From a bacterium (GTDB taxonomy: Bacteria; UBA9089), in assembly GCA_003485015.1 (NCBI GenBank), contig DNCN01000034.1:1-8729 (forward strand): a stretch of 8,729 nucleotides of DNA, written 5' to 3'. A program made the position numbers and the translations under genes. The notes beneath the pieces were generated by a model that saw only the letters and a program-made list of their open reading frames with translations, was not told where the DNA came from and searched no databases. Position 1 is the first letter of the stretch. Each line of letters opens with the position of its first letter. Of the stretch, positions 1 through 4,500 are shown piece after piece.

Positions 1-1078
1 TTATGTTAGATAGTTTATTTTTAGCAAATCTTGTTGCCTGGTTTCCCGAACCAATTATATCATCAATAAAGATTAAAGCCTTAACGCCGCTCAGGTCGAT
101 TTCGTTAAAGTGTTTATAAGGACAACAACCTTCACTGATTCCCAACTTTTTGCGAAGGTTATACAGATAGTTCCCTCCGCTTGAACTGGGAGAGTCTCCC
201 AGAGGAAAGACTCTGACCATTGAAAGGGAATTTCCAAATATCTTCTGGAGCTCTTCGGATAAGCCTTCCAATAACTGGTTAATCCTATACTGAGAGACAA
301 CATCAAGATTCTCAAGAATAAGAAGCATATCCTCAATCTCAGAAGGTTCAAAATTATTAAGCCAGTTTAGAACTTCACTTTTCTTATTTGTCCGTTCGGT
401 TTTGTCACCAGATATTGGCCATTTATTCAACAACGCTTCAATACGATGGTCTATGCTTTCATCAATCATGTTCATCTCACTTCTTTTTTTGTCTCTTTCA
501 GCCTCGTGATAATGAACATCCCCACCTGCCTGGATAATTGTTACATTCTGGCTACCAGCAATATTTATCTTCTGCTCCATCCATGGTCTTTTCTTCAAGA
601 CTTCGGGTTCTAATTTGATGTTACGCTGTTCATCAATGAACTCCTGATTAAGTTTTCTAATTTCTTCTTGTAGCTTATGTGGGGCATGTTCTACAATTAC
701 TTCATTTTCGGTTAAGGTCCAGACACCTTCCCCACGAATATTTGGATTAGGGTCTAATATACCAATTACCACCCTGCCCAATCTTCTCTGGACAATCCGT
801 TTTGCGCAGGGCACCTTTGGATGATTGCGGGTGGTGCAAGGCTCAAGGGTAGTATAGATTGTTGCGCCGGATAAATCTTTATGTGGTAATTTTCTTTCAA
901 GAGCAGTATATTCTGCATGTTCTCCCTGGGAGATCTCTCCTCTATGAGCCTGAGCTAAAATTTCCCCATCCTTTACTACCACTGCTCCAACATAGAGAGG
1001 TGTCTTCCCTTTTTCTTGCTTAGAGTTCCTTGCTTCATCAATTGCAAGCCTCATAAAGTCAAGTTCTTTACCAGACAT
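1..1078 (-). CDS. Deaminase / phosphoribosyltransferase-like (PRTase-CE type) fusion protein, C-terminus off window
   Basis: The minus-strand frame is open from an ATG at 1078 to the left edge: 359 codons without a stop, so the 3' end is missing. Residues ~1-150 form a RibD-type zinc deaminase domain. Seen: HAE at 54-56 (zinc His, proton-shuttling Glu), EPC at 79-81 and a second Cys at 91 (C-x9-C, close to RibD rather than the C-x2-C of dCMP deaminases), then a conserved-looking IGILDPNPNIRG stretch (105-116). Residues ~171-191 are an Asn/Gly/Val-rich, beta-prone linker. Residues ~200-282 are helical, with a WLNNF motif at 239-243. From ~285 a phosphoribosyltransferase-like fold begins; IFIDDIIGSG (336-345) matches the PRPP-loop pattern hhhDDhhxSG. 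Helical segment plus this motif resembles the PRTase-CE domain, which I recall being tied to prokaryotic conflict systems. The start is 2 nt after the HEPN ORF's TGA, with GGGAAG upstream, suggesting translational coupling. Substrate unknown: a nucleotide, base or nucleic acid are all possible. Deaminase call firm; PRTase call good; defence role inferred. Confidence 0.85.
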   Translation of the reverse strand, partial: MSGKELDFMRLAIDEARNSKQEKGKTPLYVGAVVVKDGEILAQAHRGEISQGEHAEYTALERKLPHKDLSGATIYTTLEPCTTRNHPKVPCAKRIVQRRLGRVVIGILDPNPNIRGEGVWTLTENEVIVEHAPHKLQEEIRKLNQEFIDEQRNIKLEPEVLKKRPWMEQKINIAGSQNVTIIQAGGDVHYHEAERDKKRSEMNMIDESIDHRIEALLNKWPISGDKTERTNKKSEVLNWLNNFEPSEIEDMLLILENLDVVSQYRINQLLEGLSEELQKIFGNSLSMVRVFPLGDSPSSSGGNYLYNLRKKLGISEGCCPYKHFNEIDLSGVKALIFIDDIIGSGNQATRFAKNKLSNI

Positions 1079-1080
1079 TT

Positions 1081-1428
1081 TCATTTCTTCCCAATAATAT
1101 CTGTGCTCTTATTCAAGAATTCCTCTGCTAATTTTAAGAGAGCCTGAGCTCCTCCTTCAGACCAATTGTCATAATAATCAGCATTCTCTCGCAATGTCTT
1201 TGCCTTTTTAAACCCTTCAACTAAACGAAGAGGCAGAAGCCTCTTCTCAACATAAAGGTTTCTTATTCCCACAATCAAACAATAATGGCTCTTTTCCCGA
1301 TAGTCTTTAGCGTAAAGCAATGCCCTGCCAGAATGAAACATTGAGTAATAGGACTGGATAGTAGCCCATTTCAATTCAACGCCGAGAACATTGTAAACTT
1401 CAAATGCTCCCCCCATAATATCTTTCAT
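1081..1428 (-). CDS. HEPN-domain protein, possibly a rearranged chimera with a GxxExxY-like N-terminus
   Basis: A 115-residue ORF. Residues ~20-108 match the small HEPN family: KWATIQSYYSMFHSGRALL (20-38) is the typical Tyr-rich helix, REKSH (44-48) follows, and ADYYDNW (83-89) then EGGAQALLKLAEEFL (91-105) form the last helices. HEPN proteins are often RNases or toxins that use an Rx4-6H motif; here Arg44 and His48 are spaced Rx3H, so catalysis is uncertain. Residues 1-19 do not look like the usual first HEPN helix. MGGAFEVYNVLG (5-16) closely resembles the opening of GxxExxY-family proteins ((I)IGAAFEVYNxLG), suggesting a deletion fused two genes. An in-frame TAA lies just upstream of this ATG, so a longer N-terminus in this frame is excluded, and no clear Shine-Dalgarno is visible before it. 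The fusion gene on its 3' side starts 2 nt after this stop. Without helix 1 the protein could be a non-functional remnant. No MNT-type nucleotidyltransferase, the common HEPN partner, is seen. Confidence 0.75.
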   Translation of the reverse strand: MKDIMGGAFEVYNVLGVELKWATIQSYYSMFHSGRALLYAKDYREKSHYCLIVGIRNLYVEKRLLPLRLVEGFKKAKTLRENADYYDNWSEGGAQALLKLAEEFLNKSTDIIGKK

Positions 1429-1450
1429 TATCTTTTTTTAAACTCATTTT

Positions 1451-1480
1451 ATCTGTGCTAATCTGTGTTAATCTGTGGCT
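1451..1480. repeat. Three tandem copies of a 10-bp repeat (ATCTGTGYTA)
   Basis: On the plus strand the units are atctgtgcta, atctgtgtta and atctgtggct, exactly 10 bp apart; the minus-strand unit is CACAGATTAA-like. The array lies about 20 bp upstream of the HEPN ORF start. I recall similar 'ATCYGTGTTA' runs as common intergenic repeats in environmental bacterial genomes, sometimes next to GxxExxY genes; I cannot check that here. No function is assigned. Confidence 0.75.
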
Positions 1481-1516
1481 AAACAATTACTAAAATCCTT
1501 AAATCTATGCAATAAA

Positions 1517-1545
1517 TAAGACCCTCCCAACCGGGCAGGGTCTTA
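1517..1545 (-). terminator. Rho-independent terminator-like hairpin downstream of the pilin gene
   Basis: A 9-bp perfect stem, TAAGACCCT (1517-1525) with AGGGTCTTA (1537-1545), continues as CCC/GGG (1526-1528 with 1533-1535) around an AACC loop with one bulged base. Read on the minus strand it is followed by TTTATT, a weak U-tract, and lies ~85 bp past the pilin stop. On the plus strand a T6 run begins 8 nt after the stem, so some bidirectional activity is possible. It would separate the pilin transcript from the HEPN/deaminase genes. Confidence 0.6.
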
Positions 1546-1628
1546 CAGGTCTCTTTTTTGCGCTAAGCCTGTTTAAAAAACGACTTAATAATAACTTACC
1601 GAGCTAAATCTTTCTAGGACTTACTCTT

Positions 1629-1838
1629 TTAGGTAGCGTTCTCTATTATCTCTTCTTGTTTCTCTTCGGGTTGGGGAGGCCCTTCTTCACCAGCACCAGT
1701 AAAGAGTTTTTTGATCTGTGGTCCCAAAGCAATGAAGACTGCTACCACAATCACTGCGATCAGCCCAAGGATCAATCCATATTCTACAATCCCTTGTCCT
1801 TCTTCTTTTCCAATAAGCCGCCGAATCAACTTCTTCAT
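1629..1838 (-). CDS. Flp/Fap-family type IVb pilin
   Basis: A 69-residue prepilin. It has a short basic leader (MKKLIRRLIGKEEG, 1-14), then the prepilin-peptidase site G14|Q15 with Glu and Tyr at mature positions 5 and 6 (GIVEYGLIL). A hydrophobic helix of about 22 residues follows (~20-42). This is the diagnostic Flp layout: the leader is cut by a TadV/CpaA-type peptidase and the subunit is assembled by a Tad secretion machine into adhesive fibres. The C-terminus is unusual: after LFTGAG it is a Glu/Pro/Gln-rich tail (about 51-69) with many Glu and no Lys or Arg beyond Lys60. No tad/cpa assembly genes are in view, so this copy is an orphan here. AGAAGGAGG precedes the ATG by 10 nt; a nearer ATG abutting the Shine-Dalgarno is followed at once by AAC TAG and is ignored. 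A near-consensus promoter and a downstream hairpin suggest a monocistronic unit. Confidence 0.9.
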   Translation of the reverse strand: MKKLIRRLIGKEEGQGIVEYGLILGLIAVIVVAVFIALGPQIKKLFTGAGEEGPPQPEEKQEEIIENAT

Positions 1839-1913
1839 CCTAGTTCATCCTCCTTCTTTCTAATTGGGTAATTAGCAAAAATCTTTCTCTTGTTGGATAA
1901 CATGTTTATTGAT

Positions 1914-1942
1914 ATAATACCACATTCCTCCTTTTCTGTCAA
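1914..1942 (-). promoter_or_regulatory. Sigma70-type promoter of the pilin gene
   Basis: On the minus strand a perfect TTGACA -35 (1942-1937), a 17-bp spacer and TATTAT -10 (1919-1914; 5 of 6 consensus). The start site would be near 1907, giving a leader of about 70 nt. A perfect inverted repeat, GATAAA-N4-TTTATC (1943-1958), abuts the -35 on its upstream side and could bind a regulator. Confidence 0.75.
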
Positions 1943-1996
1943 GATAAACTCTTTTATCGGAGGTATTCGCCACTCGAATCCCATCATTGAAAGTAA

Positions 1997-2071
<75 letters not shown>

Positions 2072-2173
2072 TCTTATTTAGCCCAAGCTCCTTAGGCCAT
2101 CCAGGAGTTAAATCTTTCATCACCAAATGGTTGACACAAAAGGAGACATAATAGACCAAAACTAAACAAAAAT

Positions 2174-2202
2174 AATTTAGCATACTGTCAACATTTTGTC
2201 AA
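2174..2202 (-). promoter_or_regulatory. Probable promoter of tRNA-Gly
   Basis: On the minus strand TTGACA (2202-2197), a 17-bp spacer, and TAAATT (2179-2174; 4 of 6 consensus). The predicted start near 2167 would give about 95 nt of 5' leader to be removed by RNase P. No closer match with good spacing was found. Confidence 0.55.
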
Positions 2203-2293
2203 ATGAATTAGTGCTCCACCTGACCAGTTTACCCTATATTGTTCCCTAATCTACCCACTAAGTCAACATAGTCATGGACTATAGAGTAAATGA

Positions 2294-2322
2294 TTGACAA
2301 AGCACATCTTATTTTATAAAAT
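2294..2322 (+). promoter_or_regulatory. Sigma70-type promoter of the thioredoxin gene
   Basis: TTGACA (2294-2299), exactly 17 bp, then TAAAAT (2317-2322; 5 of 6 consensus). The start site would fall near 2329, on top of the first in-frame ATG (2328). That ATG therefore cannot be the normal start, which supports the downstream GTG. Confidence 0.75.
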
Positions 2323-2358
2323 GTTTTTTGTTGAGCAATTACGGTTTTTGGAGAGATG

Positions 2359-2365
2359 AAGGAGG
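2359..2365 (+). promoter_or_regulatory. Shine-Dalgarno that sets the thioredoxin start
   Basis: AAGGAGG lies 10 nt before GTG 2376. The upstream ATG at 2328 has no ribosome site and coincides with the predicted transcription start. Starting at GTG also gives the usual thioredoxin length. Confidence 0.7.
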
Positions 2366-2375
2366 ACTTACGTTC

Positions 2376-2696
2376 GTGGGATCTTTACATCTTACTGACG
2401 ACAATTTCGATGAAGAGGTGGTAAAATCATCCCTTCCGGTCTTAGTTGATTTCTGGGCGCCCTGGTGTGGCCCCTGCCAGATGATTGCACCAAGCATTGA
2501 GGAGTTGGCCGAAGAGTTTGAGGGTCGAGCAAAAGTTGGCAAGCTCAATGTGGATGAGAACCCTGTGACCACGGCGTCTTTTGGCATTCAGAGTATTCCC
2601 GTGCTGAAGATCTTCAATGGTGGTAAAGAGATAGCGACCATTGTGGGTGCTGTCTCTAAGGATCGGATAGCTAAAAGGATAGAAGAATCTCTTTAA
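2376..2696 (+). CDS. trxA: Thioredoxin
   Basis: 106 residues from GTG, near the typical ~105-109 for bacterial thioredoxin. It is a cytoplasmic dithiol-disulfide oxidoreductase that reduces target protein disulfides and is recycled by thioredoxin reductase. Seen: the active site WCGPC (30-34) preceded by VDFWAP (24-29), the buried Asp25, LNVDENP (57-63), and the cis-proline in SIPV (73-76) followed by LKIFNGG. The frame is open back to an ATG at 2328, but the promoter and Shine-Dalgarno favour GTG 2376. No thioredoxin reductase gene is near. It is transcribed alone and converges on coaX, with about 23 bp between the two stops. Confidence 0.95.
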   Translation: MGSLHLTDDNFDEEVVKSSLPVLVDFWAPWCGPCQMIAPSIEELAEEFEGRAKVGKLNVDENPVTTASFGIQSIPVLKIFNGGKEIATIVGAVSKDRIAKRIEESL

Positions 2697-2712
2697 ATTT
2701 TAAAAAGGGGAA

Positions 2713-2725
2713 GGATAGCTTATCC
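2713..2725 (-). terminator. Weak hairpin at the coaX stop, possible terminator
   Basis: On the minus strand GGATA-AGC-TATCC overlaps the coaX TAA and is followed by TTCCCC and then TTTTT. The stem is only 5 bp and the T-run is displaced, so termination is uncertain, but the position between convergent genes fits. Confidence 0.3.
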
Positions 2726-3484
2726 CATACGTTCAGAGATGATCCTCAGCCCTTCAAGAGTAAGGAGGGGATTGACCTCGTCGATAAGCTTTGAGTTTTG
2801 TGCCATGAAGTGGCATAGACCACCAGTAAGAACTACCTTGAGCCTCTCCTCGAACTTCTCCCTAAGCCTGCTGATAATTCCCTCCATCTGGCTCACTGCT
2901 CCATAGAAGATACCGGCCTGCATGCAAGTGGTCGTGTCCCGGCCAATGATACTTTCAGGGTTGGTTATCTCCACTGCATAGAGCTTTTCAGCCTTCTCCC
3001 ACATCGCCTGAGCTGAGGTCTCGATACCTGGAGTAATGAGCCCACCTAGATACTCACCCTCCTTTGAGATGACGTCGAAAGTAGTTGCTGTCCCAAAATC
3101 GACGACCACCACCGGACCACTGTAGAGTTCGTAAGCGGCTACAGCATTGGCTATCCGATCAGCCCCGACTTCTTGAGGATGGAGGGTCTTAATGGGCATC
3201 CCGGAGTTGAGTGGGTCGAGGAAGATGGGGGTTAAGCCCAGAAACTCCTCAAGGGACTCTTTAAAGACAGGATCAAGTCGAGGGACAACCGAGGAGATAA
3301 GACACCGTCTGATCTTCCCAATCTTCTCTTTAGGAAAGGGGGAGAGGATATTGAGGAGTTCTGGACCATAGAAGGAAGAGTTCTTCTCTTTTTGAGTAGT
3401 GATGCGGCCATGAAGGAGGAGATGATTTTGATCATAGACACCCAAGAGGATAGTGGAGTTACCAATATCTATAGGCAAAAACAC
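2720..3484 (-). CDS. coaX: Type III pantothenate kinase
   Basis: 254 residues, a normal length for CoaX. It phosphorylates pantothenate with ATP, the first committed step of CoA synthesis, and belongs to the ASKHA fold rather than the CoaA type. Seen: the phosphate-binding opening PIDIGNSTI (4-12) with Asp6; VGADRIANA (106-114), whose GADR motif is typical; DFGTATTFD (129-137), the second nucleotide-binding loop; GGLITPG (147-153); IIGRDTTTCMQAG (179-191); and VVLTGGL (217-223). The GTG start (3484) overlaps the end of nadC by 16 nt, with GAGGTG a few bases upstream, so translational coupling is likely. Because it starts inside nadC it should share nadC's promoter. It converges with trxA. Its monovalent-cation dependence and resistance to feedback by CoA are family knowledge, not seen here. 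Confidence 0.96.
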   Translation of the reverse strand: MFLPIDIGNSTILLGVYDQNHLLLHGRITTQKEKNSSFYGPELLNILSPFPKEKIGKIRRCLISSVVPRLDPVFKESLEEFLGLTPIFLDPLNSGMPIKTLHPQEVGADRIANAVAAYELYSGPVVVVDFGTATTFDVISKEGEYLGGLITPGIETSAQAMWEKAEKLYAVEITNPESIIGRDTTTCMQAGIFYGAVSQMEGIISRLREKFEERLKVVLTGGLCHFMAQNSKLIDEVNPLLTLEGLRIISERMG

Positions 3485-4326
3485 TCTTTCACCTCTAAAC
3501 TGAAGTCCAGTGATTTTGGCGAGTGGGTCAAACTGCCTACAGAGATCATATCTACTTTCAAGTTGACTATCTCCTCTACATTCTCTAAGGTAACCCCTCC
3601 TGAGACCTCAATAAGAATTTCTGGTGCCTCTTTACGAATGAGCTCTACCGCTTCTCTTAATTGCTCTCCTTTCATATTATCCAGCATGATGATCTCAGGT
3701 GCAGCCCGGATGGCCTCTTTGACCTGATCCATATTGTGGGTTTCTACCTCAACCTTCATCCCTTCAGGTCTTTCCTGGCGGACTTTTTCTATAGCCCTGG
3801 TCAGATTTGTAGCTACTAGATGGTTATCTTTGATGAGGATGCCCTTGTCCAAGGCATCTCGATGGTTTTGGCCACCGCCCACTCGGACGGCGTACCTCTC
3901 TAAGGGGCGGAGGAGTGGTGTGGTTTTGCGGGTATTGAGAATCAGCACGTTATATTTCTTGGCCTTCTCTACAAATGCCCTAGTTAAGGTAGCAATACCC
4001 GAAAGGCGCGAGAGGAAGTTGAGGGCTACCCTTTCGGCAGTGAGTATTGAACTTATCCGGCCTTTTAACGAGGCGACGACTTCCCATAGGAAGAGATCTT
4101 TGCCATCCTCGATCTCTTTTTTAAATTCAATTTCAGGATCGAGGCTTAAGAAGACCTCTTTAGCCACATCGAGACCAGCCAGAATCCCCTTCTCTTGAAC
4201 GATGATCTCGGCTTTAGCCCAACATCCTTTATCGATCACTAAAGAGGTAGTTACGTCACCTTTACCGATATCCTCCCTCAAGGCTTCACCGATAATCTTC
4301 TTAAGCCACTCTCTATCTATACTCAT
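3469..4326 (-). CDS. nadC: Nicotinate-nucleotide pyrophosphorylase (carboxylating), quinolinate phosphoribosyltransferase
   Basis: 285 residues, full family length. It converts quinolinate and PRPP to nicotinate mononucleotide with release of CO2 and pyrophosphate, in de novo NAD synthesis. Seen: EDIGKGDVTT (18-27); AERVALNFLSRLSGIAT (97-113); TRKTTPLLRPLERYAVR (132-148) followed by GGGQNHR (150-156), the quinolinate/PRPP-binding region; KDNH (166-169); EVE (193-195); MLDNM (214-218); VSGGV (241-245); and SVGSLTHS (262-269). nadA and nadB, its usual partners, are not in the window; instead the 3' end overlaps coaX. No clear Shine-Dalgarno precedes the ATG, and the predicted -10 ends only 8 nt upstream, so the mRNA may be leaderless. 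The N-terminus begins right where homologues begin, so a later start is unlikely. Confidence 0.97.
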   Translation of the reverse strand: MSIDREWLKKIIGEALREDIGKGDVTTSLVIDKGCWAKAEIIVQEKGILAGLDVAKEVFLSLDPEIEFKKEIEDGKDLFLWEVVASLKGRISSILTAERVALNFLSRLSGIATLTRAFVEKAKKYNVLILNTRKTTPLLRPLERYAVRVGGGQNHRDALDKGILIKDNHLVATNLTRAIEKVRQERPEGMKVEVETHNMDQVKEAIRAAPEIIMLDNMKGEQLREAVELIRKEAPEILIEVSGGVTLENVEEIVNLKVDMISVGSLTHSPKSLDFSLEVKECFCL

Positions 4327-4334
4327 ATCTTGTC

Positions 4335-4364
4335 AATATAACTACCAAAGAGTCCCCTTGTCAA
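4335..4364 (-). promoter_or_regulatory. Promoter of nadC-coaX
   Basis: On the minus strand TTGACA (4364-4359), an 18-bp spacer, and TATATT (4340-4335; 5 of 6 consensus). A start site 6-8 nt downstream falls at about 4327-4329, within a few bases of the nadC ATG at 4326. The -35 box faces the purH -35 with 7 bp between them, forming TGTCAA-N7-TTGACA. Confidence 0.6.
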
Positions 4365-4371
4365 GTTTTTA

Positions 4372-4400
4372 TTGACATAGCTTAGAAAGGATGGTATCTT
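4372..4400 (+). promoter_or_regulatory. Promoter of the purH operon
   Basis: TTGACA (4372-4377), a 17-bp spacer, and TATCTT (4395-4400; 4 of 6 consensus). The start would be near 4407, leaving a leader of about 94 nt that contains an 8-bp bulged hairpin (4419-4440). No match to the conserved cores of purine or ZTP riboswitches was recognised in the leader. Confidence 0.6.
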
Positions 4401-4500
4401 AAAAAAGAAAGATGTCTCTCTGGGATTCTATAAATCCAGACTATTCTGTGAACTTAAAGATTCTGGGGATGGACATATACCAAATTTAAGGGGTTAATTT

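Larger units (their letters stand above)
2072..2375. other. Intergenic region between divergent tRNA-Gly and trxA
   Basis: No gene-like reading frame with a ribosome site is seen here. It holds the tRNA promoter (minus) and the thioredoxin promoter (plus). A second TTGACA on the minus strand (2186-2191) forms an 11-bp-spaced direct repeat with the -35 of the tRNA promoter. A perfect palindrome, ATAGTC-ATG-GACTAT (2268-2282), lies 11 bp upstream of the thioredoxin -35. Confidence 0.7.

Noticed and set aside
91..351. 86-residue minus-strand ORF
   Set aside because: It lies out of frame inside the deaminase/PRTase fusion gene, whose frame has recognisable motifs over the whole stretch.
1451..1480. 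CRISPR-like array
   Set aside because: The units are 10 bp and contiguous with no spacers, so this is a simple tandem repeat.
1429..1628. Possible riboswitch or structured RNA downstream of the pilin gene
   Set aside because: Apart from the terminator hairpin, I found no match to known cores such as c-di-GMP riboswitches.
2328..2375. N-terminal extension of thioredoxin from the ATG at 2328
   Set aside because: That ATG coincides with the predicted transcription start and lacks a Shine-Dalgarno; the extension has no signal-peptide or conserved character.
3734..4198. 154-residue plus-strand ORF
   Set aside because: It is antisense to the conserved core of nadC, with a low-complexity composition typical of shadow frames.
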